Source of the DNA: a bacterium
GTDB taxonomy: Bacteria; SAR324; XYD2-FULL-50-16
Direction of reading: 5' to 3'
Length of the DNA: 64,000 bases
Assembly: GCA_018829445.1 (NCBI GenBank)
Contig: JAHJTV010000054.1
Span: 113,095-177,094 of the forward strand
Shown: in pieces, positions 1-8,422 of the stretch
Layout of the letters: each line of letters starts with the position of its first letter
Position numbering within the stretch: position 1 is the stretch's first letter
Translations under genes and position numbers: made by a program
Notes under the pieces: model-generated
Database searches by the model: none
What the model was told of the DNA's origin: nothing
The model's input: the letters and a program-made list of their open reading frames with translations, nothing else

Positions 1-1843
1 TCCAGGGCTTTGACTTTTCCAACGGGCCTAAAAACATTTCATACATGCGTAAAACATCAGCGCCGTAGTTTTTTATCACATCATCGGGATTAATCACATT
101 ACCAAGTGATTTTGACATCTTTACACCGTTTTCACCTAAAATCATACCTTGATTTACCAGCTTTTTAAAAGGTTCATCGGTTGATACGAATCCCAAGTCA
201 TAAAGCACTTTGTGCCAAAAACGAGAATAGAGCAAGTGGAGAACAGCATGTTCTGCGCCACCGATATAAATATCTACCGGCATCCAGTATTTTTCAGCTT
301 CTTCCGACCAGGGTTGTTCATCATTGTTCGGATCCACAAATCTTAAAAAATACCAGCTGGAGCCTGCCCATTGTGGCATGGTGTTGGAATCCCTTTTTAC
401 CGGGGTTCCATCCGAAAGTGTTGTATTGATCCAATCTTTGATGTTCGATAAAGGGCTTTCGCCCGTTTCAGAGGGTTGATATGATTCCGCCTCGGGCAAT
501 GTTAATGGTAGTTCATTCTCATCTATGGGGATGACTTCACCGTCATCTTTGATAAAAAGAGGGAACGGTTCACCCCAATATCGTTGCCTGGAAAAGATCC
601 AGTCTCTAAGTTTATAGTTAATATCCTTTTTTCCGATCCCCTTCTCTTCAAGCCACTGGCACATCTTTTCCTTGGCATCCTCAACACTTAACCCATTTAA
701 AAAATTACTATTCTTTAAGATGCCATCACCTGCCCAAGCTTCCGTCTCCACATTCCGATCTTCGATCAGTGGTATAATCTCCAGTTCAAACTTGGATGCA
801 AATTCATGGTCTCTTTGATCGTGACCGGGAACCGCCATGATTGCACCGGTTCCATACTTTAAAAGAACATAATCCGCAATCCAGATCGGGATCGCTTTAT
901 TGTTGACTGGATTGATAGCATATGCGCCAGTAAATACGCCTGTTTTCTCCTTGGACAGATCTGTCCGGTCAAGATCACTTTTTGAAGCACATGTTTCTAT
1001 GTATTGATCTACTGATAGTCTCATCTCCTCTGAAGTGAACTCTTTTACCAAGGGATGCTCTGGGGCAAAAACGCAATAAGTTGCGCCAAATAGTGTATCC
1101 GGTCTAGTGGTAAAAACGTCAAAAGTTTTTTCCATTCCTTCGATCCCGAAAGTTACCATGGCACCGTATGATTTGCCGATCCAGTTTCGCTGCATCTCCT
1201 TTATGGATTCCGGCCAGTCCAGATCATCAAGACCATTCAACAGTTTATCAGCATATTCAGTGATTTTTAACATCCACTGCTTCATTGGCCTTCTGATAAC
1301 CGGATGATTACCCCGCTCTGATTTGCCGTCAATAACCTCTTCATTAGCCAAAACCGTTTTAAGAGTCGGACACCAGTTAACCAAGGCGTCATCTTGATAT
1401 GCCAACCCCTTTTTATATAGTTGCAGAAAAATCCATTGGGTCCATTTATAGAATTTCGGATCAGTTGAATTGATCTCTCTATCCCAATCGTAAGAGAATC
1501 CAAGTGATTTGATCTGTTTTTTAAAGGTTTCCACATTTTTGGCTGTTGTTGCCGCCGGATGAGTTCCGGTACTGATCGCATATTGTTCTGCCGGTAATCC
1601 AAAAGCATCCCAACCCATGGTGTGAAGGACATTGTAGCCCCTCATTCTTTTGTAACGAGCCAGAATATCTGTAGCAGTGTATCCTTCAGGATGTCCAACA
1701 TGTAATCCTTGACCCGAAGGATAAGGAAACATGTCCAGTACATAGTATTTCTCTTTATTGTAGTCGATTTCCGACTTGAACGTTTTGTTTTCATCCCAAT
1801 ACTGTTGCCACCTGGGTTCAATAACTTTTGGATCGTATGACAT
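1..1843 (-). CDS. leuS: Leucyl-tRNA synthetase, 3' end cut by window edge
   Basis: This gene encodes the class I aminoacyl-tRNA synthetase that charges tRNA-Leu with leucine in the cytoplasm. Reading the minus strand from an ATG at 1841-1843 gives an open frame to the window edge, about 614 residues of a protein normally 800-870 long. The N-terminal Rossmann signature is visible as [19 protein letters not shown] (the HIGH motif is HVGH), followed by the editing-domain region ([12 protein letters not shown], and [15 protein letters not shown]) and the KMSKS loop as [17 protein letters not shown] close to the window edge. The missing part is the C-terminal anticodon-binding region. The gene is upstream of nothing visible on its own strand except rsgA, 169 bases away and transcribed the same way. 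Identity is certain; completeness is not testable here. Confidence 0.97.
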   Translation of the reverse strand, partial: MSYDPKVIEPRWQQYWDENKTFKSEIDYNKEKYYVLDMFPYPSGQGLHVGHPEGYTATDILARYKRMRGYNVLHTMGWDAFGLPAEQYAISTGTHPAATTAKNVETFKKQIKSLGFSYDWDREINSTDPKFYKWTQWIFLQLYKKGLAYQDDALVNWCPTLKTVLANEEVIDGKSERGNHPVIRRPMKQWMLKITEYADKLLNGLDDLDWPESIKEMQRNWIGKSYGAMVTFGIEGMEKTFDVFTTRPDTLFGATYCVFAPEHPLVKEFTSEEMRLSVDQYIETCASKSDLDRTDLSKEKTGVFTGAYAINPVNNKAIPIWIADYVLLKYGTGAIMAVPGHDQRDHEFASKFELEIIPLIEDRNVETEAWAGDGILKNSNFLNGLSVEDAKEKMCQWLEEKGIGKKDINYKLRDWIFSRQRYWGEPFPLFIKDDGEVIPIDENELPLTLPEAESYQPSETGESPLSNIKDWINTTLSDGTPVKRDSNTMPQWAGSSWYFLRFVDPNNDEQPWSEEAEKYWMPVDIYIGGAEHAVLHLLYSRFWHKVLYDLGFVSTDEPFKKLVNQGMILGENGVKMSKSLGNVINPDDVIKNYGADVLRMYEMFLGPLEKSKPW

Positions 1844-2011
1844 TGTCTAATTAAACCATAAATTGATGTTTTGATTGAAAAAAATAGTAATCTCTTCTTA
1901 ATGTGAATGCTTATTATTAGGTAAATCTTTTAATAATAACCATTATATGGATTTCCGTCAATTCAAGAAGGGCGTCTATTCCAATATATAAAAATTCATA
2001 ATAACAAATAG

Positions 2012-2920
2012 CTAGGAATTTTTTAACGAATCATGAATGGAAACATAGCCTTGATAAAGTTTTTTATGGATTTTGCCATTCTTCACAGCCTCCTGGACGG
2101 CACAATTGGGTTCTTGAATGTGTTGGCAGTTTCGGTGTTTGCATTGGTAGGAGAAATCGCAGATTATTGGATAGAACTGGGCGAGGTTTTTATTGTCTAA
2201 ATTCCACAGTCCAAATTCTCTTATTCCGGGGGTGTCAATAATATAACTGTTTTCGGCAATTTTGTGCATGGCTGCGAAAGTTGTAGTATGAGAGCCTTTG
2301 GATGTTTTGTCACTGACAGCCCCGACTTTGATATTTAAGTTTGGGAATAACTTGTTTAGAAGGGAGGACTTTCCTACCCCTGATTGACCTGTCAGGACAC
2401 TGACACTGTCATGGAATATGTCGAGGAGTCTTTGATCGTTTTCAGCCGATTTTGTTGTGGAAAAGATAATATCGCACTGAATATCTTTGTACGGATCAAT
2501 TAGTGCTTCAATCTCTTTTGGTGAGCTCAAGTCGGTTTTAGTAATGACAATGGTTGGTTTTACATTGCCAGCTTTAGCCGCGACCAGTAGGCGATTGATC
2601 AGATTCGTTCTAAAAGGTGGTTTTTGTGTGGATGCCACGATTAGCAAGTTGTCAACATTAGCTGCAATAACCTGTTCCACTTCGATTCCGACCCTGTTTC
2701 TTGATAAAAAGCTTCTTCGATTCTCGATACCGGTTATTAATCCAACATCATCCTTCTCGCTGAAGAGGAACGACACTCTGTCTCCAACGGCGATTTGATT
2801 ATCAAAACGGCTGTTTTTAAATAGCAATCCCTTTGCCTTGCACTCAATTGTTTCACCTTCATCGGTCAGTAAATAGTAAAATCCCTTTATTCTTTTGGTT
2901 ATGATTCCTGTTTTCGCCAT
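2012..2920 (-). CDS. rsgA: Small ribosomal subunit biogenesis GTPase RsgA
   Basis: RsgA is a circularly permuted GTPase that binds the 30S subunit late in its maturation and releases assembly factors. The 302-residue protein has the family order: N-terminal OB-fold (about 1-75), then G4 TKTD (127-130), G1 GQSGVGKSS (178-186), the G2 threonines HTTT (211-214) and G3 DTPG (229-232). The C-terminal zinc knuckle has C260, C265, H267 and C273 in the expected C-x4-C-x-H-x5-C spacing. Length matches the family. It is transcribed in the same direction as leuS, whose start lies 169 bases downstream, but nothing shows a shared transcript. Upstream is a 667-base gene-free AT-rich stretch. Confidence 0.97.
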   Translation of the reverse strand: MAKTGIITKRIKGFYYLLTDEGETIECKAKGLLFKNSRFDNQIAVGDRVSFLFSEKDDVGLITGIENRRSFLSRNRVGIEVEQVIAANVDNLLIVASTQKPPFRTNLINRLLVAAKAGNVKPTIVITKTDLSSPKEIEALIDPYKDIQCDIIFSTTKSAENDQRLLDIFHDSVSVLTGQSGVGKSSLLNKLFPNLNIKVGAVSDKTSKGSHTTTFAAMHKIAENSYIIDTPGIREFGLWNLDNKNLAQFYPIICDFSYQCKHRNCQHIQEPNCAVQEAVKNGKIHKKLYQGYVSIHDSLKNS

Positions 2921-3587
2921 ATACGCTTTTGCGGGTTATAGATGATGTTGAGTTTTCTTTTTATACTAGTTTCATAGATTGAGTGAGTCAATCATACCAA
3001 TACTTTTTTCAGTTCTTTTAATCTATTTATATCTTCTTATTGGAAACATGACAGCAGAGTTCGCACTCTAGGAGTAAATACGTTTTGGTTTTATGCCATA
3101 TTACTACCACAATAATGCGCTATCAAAATCTCAGTTTAAGCTAGTTTAACCTGGAGGTTAAAAAGTTTATAAACAAACCAGAGTATCACAACTCTTTAGT
3201 TTTAATTATCAGTTAGATCGAATCCATCTGGTTGTGAATAAATATTTTTACTTGAAGATGGGTCTTGATTTTTCGCTATTAACTGCCAAATAATCTAGTA
3301 AACTGGGTAAATTCATATAATAAGGAGTGAATCTGCTCAATAACAAAGAAATAGCCAGTTTCTTTGTATTTTTGCATTGCATATTTTTCTAAACTTCTGT
3401 AGGAATTGTATTAATCGCCGGATCAGGGAGAATAATAAAAATAGGGATTCTCTCATTTATAATATTTATCCTGTGATATTTTAGATAATTTATTGACAAA
3501 ATAGACCGATTTATGGTCGAAACTTATTGTCAGTATAATTGGTTTAAGGTTTGAACGTGTATCATTAAGTTAGATCAGGGGACTCTC
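2921..3587. other. 667-base AT-rich intergenic region between divergent genes
   Basis: This region separates rsgA (minus) from the first of four paralogous genes (plus). I see no convincing reading frame and no RNA gene. The only regulatory signals I could pick out are near the right end and are listed as a separate weak promoter candidate. Confidence 0.5.
3511..3539 (+). promoter_or_regulatory. Weak sigma-70-like promoter candidate for the paralogue cluster
   Basis: A perfect TATAAT hexamer lies at 3534-3539, 48 bases before the TTG start of the first paralogue. A poor -35 (TTATGG, 3511-3516) sits 17 bases upstream. A perfect TTGACA at 3493-3498 is too far away (35 bases) to pair with it. 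A small inverted repeat GACC/GGTC with a 7-base loop (3504-3518) overlaps the -35 region and could be an operator. Confidence 0.35.
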
Positions 3588-4235
3588 TTGCAGAATAGAT
3601 TAAAAGATTCCTGGGCAGAAGGAGAAATCCTTAAACTTCATGCAGATATCGTCTCTTCTTTCATGGAAAGTGATGAAGAGCATGGAATTAGCGCAGCGGT
3701 TGAATACGCAAAATATCTAAAATATAAAGGATTAGATAACCAGAATTATCCGATTTTCTTGGATCTCCTGCTTCATGAGAAGGAAGAGGTGATTAATGCG
3801 TTGTTAAGTGATGGCATAGTATTTGATCAATTTAAAAAATTGCAGAGAACCAACTATTTGATGAAAGCATGTTTTGAGCTTCTAAAGAGATTTTTGCCCG
3901 GTAAAATTTACGAATTAACAATCGAAACGTTACTACATGTTTTAAAGCTTCATTATCGTAACGCTCCAGTGGGGTATAACTTATATCCGCCATCTATTGA
4001 CGAATTAAACTATATTGGGAAATTTCTTGACAAAACAAAACATCAAACCGATAAAATAAATCGGATGATTCTAGATATCCTATCTGATCTAGGTGAATTA
4101 AGCTCAAAGGATACAAAAGATCACAGAATCGATCGTATTGGAGCTCACGCAAATAGAATAAGATCCGCTTTTCTGGATAACAAGGCTCACCTGCAGGAGG
4201 CGATACCGCCGAATATGATAATCAGGAGAGCTTGA
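3588..4235 (+). CDS. Hypothetical protein, paralogue 1 of a four-gene tandem family
   Basis: A 215-residue, mostly helical, soluble protein that I do not recognise. It is the most divergent member of a tandem family of four (see 4309, 5017, 6065). Shared landmarks are YAKYLKYKGL...NYPIFLDLL near the start, EVINALLSDG, the block around FLPGKIYELTIETLLHVLKLHY, then SIDELNYIGKFLDKTKHQTDKIN...MILDIL, and a terminal AIPPN. There is no signal peptide, membrane segment or recognisable catalytic motif. The start is a TTG at 3588 preceded by AGGGGA at suitable distance; no in-frame ATG lies near it, so the TTG seems right. It is the first gene of the cluster, 73 bases ahead of paralogue 2. Confidence 0.8.
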   Translation: MQNRLKDSWAEGEILKLHADIVSSFMESDEEHGISAAVEYAKYLKYKGLDNQNYPIFLDLLLHEKEEVINALLSDGIVFDQFKKLQRTNYLMKACFELLKRFLPGKIYELTIETLLHVLKLHYRNAPVGYNLYPPSIDELNYIGKFLDKTKHQTDKINRMILDILSDLGELSSKDTKDHRIDRIGAHANRIRSAFLDNKAHLQEAIPPNMIIRRA

Positions 4236-4308
4236 CGTTTTTATATTGAAGTACAAAAAGCGCTTTTTAAGATAAATCTTAATAATCAGTGAGAAGGAGT
4301 AAAAAGTT

Positions 4309-5001
4309 ATGGCCGAAACTGAAAACATTGAGAGAATAGAATGGGCACAGCGATCAATAGATCGTGTGGAGGGACTGGTTCTGAAAAACGCATTCTCTTG
4401 TAGAACTCCAGAAGCGACCGAGACTTCTATGGCGTATACCAGGTTTCTCAGACTCACCAAGATGACAAATGAGAATTACCCGGTGTTTTTGTCATTGCTG
4501 GAAATCGAGAACCATTATGTAATTGACTCTCTGATTGGCGATGAAGATCCATTTGTCTTTTTTACGCCGATCCAGCCAACCAAGCATCTGCTACGAGACT
4601 GTTTCAGATTATTGACCTACTGGCATCCCGGTGGTATCTATCCCAAAACGATCTCCATTGTTCTTGGAGTTTTGCAGGCTGCATACAGCTATGCAAAGGA
4701 TGGAAGCCAGATTCATCGAGTTAGCATCAATGACGTGAACAACCTTGGAAAACATCTGAATAAAGATTCAGGGCAATCAGATCCTGTCAACAGGGCTATT
4801 CTTGATATTCTCGATAGACTTTCGTTGCTGGAAGGACAGGGTGATGAGGAAACGGAAGAATTGGCAAGACAATGTAATGCAATTCGTACTCACTTCTTTG
4901 ATAGAAGGAAGAAAATGGAAGATGTTATTCCACAGGTTCTTTTGGTAAAGTCTGACTATCTTGTTAAGGAAATCGTTCCAAATTACGTTTTTGAAGACTA
5001 A
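4309..5001 (+). CDS. Hypothetical protein, paralogue 2 of a four-gene tandem family
   Basis: A 230-residue protein of unknown function with no signal peptide or membrane segment. It aligns over its full length with the next gene: NENYPVFLSLLEIENHYVID, IGDEDPFVFF, HPGGIYPKTISIVLGVLQ, INDVNNLGKHLNKDSGQ, NRAILDILDRLS and DVIPQVLLVKS all have counterparts there. The ATG is preceded by AGAAGGAG, a strong ribosome binding site. It ends 15 bases before paralogue 3, so these two are almost certainly co-transcribed. The predicted fold is all-helical; a scaffolding or adaptor role is possible but not shown by anything in the sequence. Confidence 0.85.
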   Translation: MAETENIERIEWAQRSIDRVEGLVLKNAFSCRTPEATETSMAYTRFLRLTKMTNENYPVFLSLLEIENHYVIDSLIGDEDPFVFFTPIQPTKHLLRDCFRLLTYWHPGGIYPKTISIVLGVLQAAYSYAKDGSQIHRVSINDVNNLGKHLNKDSGQSDPVNRAILDILDRLSLLEGQGDEETEELARQCNAIRTHFFDRRKKMEDVIPQVLLVKSDYLVKEIVPNYVFED

Positions 5002-5016
5002 AATTAGGAGGAGAAG

Positions 5017-5949
5017 ATGCTATTAGTCGATAGACAAAAGATTTATACTCCAGAAGAAATCGGTGAAATAGAAAGTATTCTTTTGCAGCGAATACTGGCT
5101 TGTGCTACTCCTGACGCAGTCGAGGCGTGCATTGCCTATGCGAGGTTCCTGAATCTTACTGGTATTACAAACGAGAATTATCCGCTTTTTATCAAGGTTC
5201 TTAAGGTTGGTAACCATTGGGTGATTGATGCACTTATTGGTGATAGAGATCCGTTCTTATTCTTAAGCTCAATTCAGCCCAACTATGAAATCCTCAATGT
5301 TTTCTTTAAGCTTCTAACAGAAAGACATCCTGGCGAACTCTATGCTAAGTCCCTATCTGTAATACTGGGAGTCTTACAGACCACATACAATGTTCCCGAA
5401 GATGGATTTAAGATATACAGAATATCCATATCAGATTTAAATGCGTTAGGGAAACATCTTGATGAAGAAGTTGGCCAGGAAGACTCTCTCAATAGGGTGA
5501 TCTTGGATATTTTGGATAAGATTTCAATGTTACAAGGTCAACTTGGCTCCGTTGGCTTGGAAGGGGAACATCGAGATAAGGAAGAATTGTCTATTCATGC
5601 CAAAGAGATTATGAACTTCTTTTTTGATGATACTAAACGGCTCAATCAGGTTATTCCCCAGGTATTATTGATCAGAAAGGATTTTCGAAATAACGAAACT
5701 TCTCCAAGAAATGAAGTAAGATTTGAAGAATCAAAATTATTTCAGGAAGAGGGCATGATGGATGATCCATACTCTGGAGGAGATGATGTAGCTTCTGAAG
5801 AGGGTGAAGGATTTGAAGAAGAAGGCTACGAGGAAGTCTATGAAGATGAAGAGGAGTATGAAGAAGTCTACGAGGAAGAAGAATATGAAGAGGATGAGGG
5901 AGGAGAGAAAGGATCAGGCGATGAAGATCTAGAACCTGAACCGGCTTAG
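5017..5949 (+). CDS. Hypothetical protein, paralogue 3, with acidic E/Y-rich C-terminal tail
   Basis: A 310-residue protein. Residues 1-225 are the family domain: NENYPLFIKVLKVGNHWVID, IGDRDPFLF, HPGELYAKSLSVILGVLQ, ISDLNALGKHLDEEVGQED, NRVILDILDKIS and QVIPQVLLIRKD match paralogue 2 closely. From about residue 248 the protein is a low-complexity acidic tail dominated by Glu, Asp, Tyr and Gly with repeated EEVYE-type units, ending EDLEPEPA. The other three members lack it. Such tails are usually disordered and can act as electrostatic binding arms, but no partner can be named. The start ATG has AGGAGGAG just upstream and lies 15 bases after paralogue 2. Confidence 0.87.
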   Translation: MLLVDRQKIYTPEEIGEIESILLQRILACATPDAVEACIAYARFLNLTGITNENYPLFIKVLKVGNHWVIDALIGDRDPFLFLSSIQPNYEILNVFFKLLTERHPGELYAKSLSVILGVLQTTYNVPEDGFKIYRISISDLNALGKHLDEEVGQEDSLNRVILDILDKISMLQGQLGSVGLEGEHRDKEELSIHAKEIMNFFFDDTKRLNQVIPQVLLIRKDFRNNETSPRNEVRFEESKLFQEEGMMDDPYSGGDDVASEEGEGFEEEGYEEVYEDEEEYEEVYEEEEYEEDEGGEKGSGDEDLEPEPA

Positions 5950-5974
5950 TACCAGCCCCTATCATGGTTATTCT

Positions 5975-6017
5975 ACACAAAACCTTAAAAGTCACATGAG
6001 GCTTTAAGGTTTTGTGT
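5975..6017 (+). terminator. Strong hairpin between paralogues 3 and 4
   Basis: A perfect 15-base-pair inverted repeat: ACACAAAACCTTAAA (5975-5989) and its exact complement TTTAAGGTTTTGTGT (6003-6017), loop of 13 bases. The right arm is T-rich and is followed by CTTCTC. It starts 25 bases after the stop of paralogue 3 and ends 47 bases before paralogue 4, so it probably terminates or attenuates the three-gene transcript. The run of U is imperfect, so it may instead be an RNA-stability element. Confidence 0.7.
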
Positions 6018-6064
6018 CTTCTCAAACCTTCAAAGCTGATTAATATCCAAGGCTGAGAATCCAT

Positions 6065-6730
6065 ATGTTCAATGAGCAAACACTGAATAAATTAAAGCAG
6101 GAAAGTCTTTTCGAAGTACTGAATGCAAAGAATACCAGGGCTGCCAGTGCCCTGTATGCTTATGCTAGGTATTTAAACCAGATTCCTCTTCAGTATGGTT
6201 TCTTTCCCCTGTACATGAAGATCTTCGAGACAAATAATCAGTATGCAGTTGATGCACTCATCGAAGGGTTTGAGCCGGAAAGGTTTCTCGATCTTGTTGT
6301 AGTTCCGAACCATTTTGTGCTCAGGGCGATTTTTAAAACATTGGATGTCCATCGTCCAAACACCTTGTACGAAAAAACGGTGCGAGCTTTTTGTGGCATT
6401 ATTAAACGTGTTTATCATATTGTGGAAGATGGCTACAGAACATTTTCCGTTACCGTAACTGATCTAAACAACCTTGCTAAGCATCTCAATGAAAGGGAAT
6501 CGCAGGATTATCCTGCCAATAGGGTTATTCTGGACATTCTGCAAGACATGTCGGGTTTGGACAGACGTCATGAAACAGATAAAGCGAAACTTGATGTAGG
6601 CAGGCAAGCGAACAGGATAAGGGGTGATTTTCTTGATAATCAACGCAAACTTATTCAAGCAATAACAGACGTTGTACTAAAGAGATCCGAAACAGTGGAT
6701 TTGGGTATTACCCCAGAACAGGTTCAGTAG
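6065..6730 (+). CDS. Hypothetical protein, paralogue 4 of a four-gene tandem family
   Basis: A 221-residue protein of unknown function, full-length homologue of the three preceding genes. Conserved blocks are ALYAYARYLNQ, GFFPLYMKIFETNNQYAVDALIEG, HRPNTLYEKTVRAFCGIIK, VTDLNNLAKHLNERESQDYP, NRVILDILQDMS and a terminal AITDVVLKRSE. It is soluble and helical, with no known motif. It is separated from paralogue 3 by a strong hairpin, so its expression may be reduced or independent. No clear ribosome binding site precedes the ATG. It converges on the metallophosphatase gene, whose stop lies 90 bases away. Confidence 0.83.
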   Translation: MFNEQTLNKLKQESLFEVLNAKNTRAASALYAYARYLNQIPLQYGFFPLYMKIFETNNQYAVDALIEGFEPERFLDLVVVPNHFVLRAIFKTLDVHRPNTLYEKTVRAFCGIIKRVYHIVEDGYRTFSVTVTDLNNLAKHLNERESQDYPANRVILDILQDMSGLDRRHETDKAKLDVGRQANRIRGDFLDNQRKLIQAITDVVLKRSETVDLGITPEQVQ

Positions 6731-6819
6731 GGCTTTTAAGCTGATTAACCCTCCTCTTTTTCAATGGTTATAGGCAGCAAATACTATCCTCCAATATCGA
6801 TAAGCTTTGCTGCTCTCCC

Positions 6820-7776
6820 CTAGTAATCTCCGAGCAGGAATTTCTGTTTTTTGACCCTTAGTTTTGCGTTTCTTATGTGGTACTTGGGAGTGTTATTAAA
6901 ACTGATATAGGTTGATTTCTGTTCCAAGTTGCTGTATAGAATTACATGATTATGGGCTCCTAATGGATCGACCCATACCGAGTCATCTCGCCCCCATTTC
7001 CACATTGGATTATGCCCAACGACAATAGGAAAATTATCAGGGACATTTAGGTTCTGTCTAAGCGTATCTAAGTCAGTGGGAGCGTATTCTTTTTTGCTGG
7101 GGGAGGATCTTGTCTCATTGAGACGGTTCCAGGTTAGTTGCCATAATAAATCACCGGAAACCGAGCTACGAATATTGATAATTTGCTCTTTTGTTATACC
7201 TCCTCTAACCGGTCCCGCATGCAAAGCTAAAAAATACTTATGAATGACGAATACCGGTAAAACACTGAAGAAGGTTTGCATGAGGTTTGTATATTCCTTG
7301 CCTCTTTTCTCCAGCATGGCGTTGTGGTAAAGAAGTCCTTGCTGTATTCCACTTTTGCCTAGTCTTGAGCTGAATGTATCGTGATTACCCAATAGATAGT
7401 ATACATTGTCCGGATATTCATTGATCAAGTGGATAATGATATCCATGATCTCAATGGATGTTTCCATATCGTGAAGATGACCTACTCGTTCATCATGAAC
7501 CGCATCACCCAGAATGATGAGCACAGTCTCATCATTTCTCAATCGGAAAAGATTTTGGTTATCCAACAGTATTGCCTTTAAATTCTGTTTATTGGCATGC
7601 AGATCACCAACGATTATAAACTCGCGATTATCCTCCTTGGAAAACTCCAAAAGTCCTCCCGGTCTGTTATTATCGTTTAGGGGACGAATCAGAGTATCCG
7701 TTGTCAGGATATTCCGTATAGCCAATTGCAGTTTTTCTTGATGCGATAAGTCAGCGTAACTGTAATACTCACCCAT
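6820..7776 (-). CDS. Calcineurin-like metallophosphoesterase
   Basis: A cytoplasmic protein of about 318 residues from the two-metal phosphoesterase superfamily. The five superfamily blocks are present in order: GDLHANKQN (metal ligands Asp and His), GDAVHD, GNHDTF, a His in the HAGPVRGG block, and GHNPMWKWG near the end. This arrangement is typical of PPP-like protein phosphatases and diadenosine-tetraphosphatases; the substrate cannot be read from the sequence. An in-frame TTG at 7785 would add three residues, but the ATG at 7776 is more plausible; neither has a clear ribosome binding site. It is a single gene, convergent with the paralogue cluster and divergent from the HD-GYP gene. Confidence 0.85.
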   Translation of the reverse strand: MGEYYSYADLSHQEKLQLAIRNILTTDTLIRPLNDNNRPGGLLEFSKEDNREFIIVGDLHANKQNLKAILLDNQNLFRLRNDETVLIILGDAVHDERVGHLHDMETSIEIMDIIIHLINEYPDNVYYLLGNHDTFSSRLGKSGIQQGLLYHNAMLEKRGKEYTNLMQTFFSVLPVFVIHKYFLALHAGPVRGGITKEQIINIRSSVSGDLLWQLTWNRLNETRSSPSKKEYAPTDLDTLRQNLNVPDNFPIVVGHNPMWKWGRDDSVWVDPLGAHNHVILYSNLEQKSTYISFNNTPKYHIRNAKLRVKKQKFLLGDY

Positions 7777-7785
7777 AAAAAGCAA

Positions 7786-8422
7786 CCATTTGCTAGTTAT
7801 TTCCTGATTCTTGCCCGTAAATTGCGAGGGTTGGAATCAAGTTAATAAAACATTTTGATATTTATACTCTTTAATACCACGTTTATTAAAATATGCAAGG
7901 TTTTATCTATTCAGTCCCAGCCATTGAGTGACTAGAGTCGATGAGACAGGAGAAAACAGATATCTGCTCAATCAGTCTTCAAATCTGTCTTGTCAGTTAA
8001 TTCAAAGTTCAGGGAAAAGGTGAATCAAAAACATTCGATTTTACAGGTTGAATAGAATTCCTGCTAATATTCAATGGTTTCTTATGATAAATACCCAAAA
8101 ATTTCCTGTCAAAAGAAATTAATATATATTTATCCATGGAAATTTTGATATTTTTAATTTAAAACTGTAAAATAACACAACAGCACGTTTCCATATAGGA
8201 TGCAAACACACAACTGTATAGGTAGATAAGATAAGTGATAATTTACAGCTGAACGCAAAAACAGAATCTCACTATATTTCTACCTCAGAATAAAAACATG
8301 GTGAAAGCAAAACAGATTAAGCGAAGACGCTTACAGCAGCAGTTAGTTTCAATTTAGTAATTCCATTACGAAATTTATGTTCTTTTAAAGGATGTGCCAT
8401 ACACAATATTCCGTGAGGTAAA
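7786..8422. other. 637-base AT-rich intergenic region
   Basis: This region lies between the divergent metallophosphatase and HD-GYP genes and holds no convincing reading frame. A short perfect hairpin (TAAGCG, loop AAGA, CGCTTA, 8318-8333) lies about 90 bases before the HD-GYP start. I looked for a c-di-GMP riboswitch (GEMM core) because of the downstream gene and found none. Confidence 0.5.

Noticed and set aside
1107..1632. Short frames inside leuS on both strands
   Set aside because: These lie fully within the synthetase coding sequence and show no independent motifs; they are shadow frames.
3493..3539. TTGACA (3493-3498) and TATAAT (3534-3539) as one strong promoter
   Set aside because: The spacing is 35 bases, far from the 15-19 allowed. 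Only the -10 is used in the weak promoter call.
7786..8422. c-di-GMP riboswitch upstream of the HD-GYP-like gene
   Set aside because: No GEMM core or the expected GCA-rich hairpins were found by eye in this gap or elsewhere in the window.
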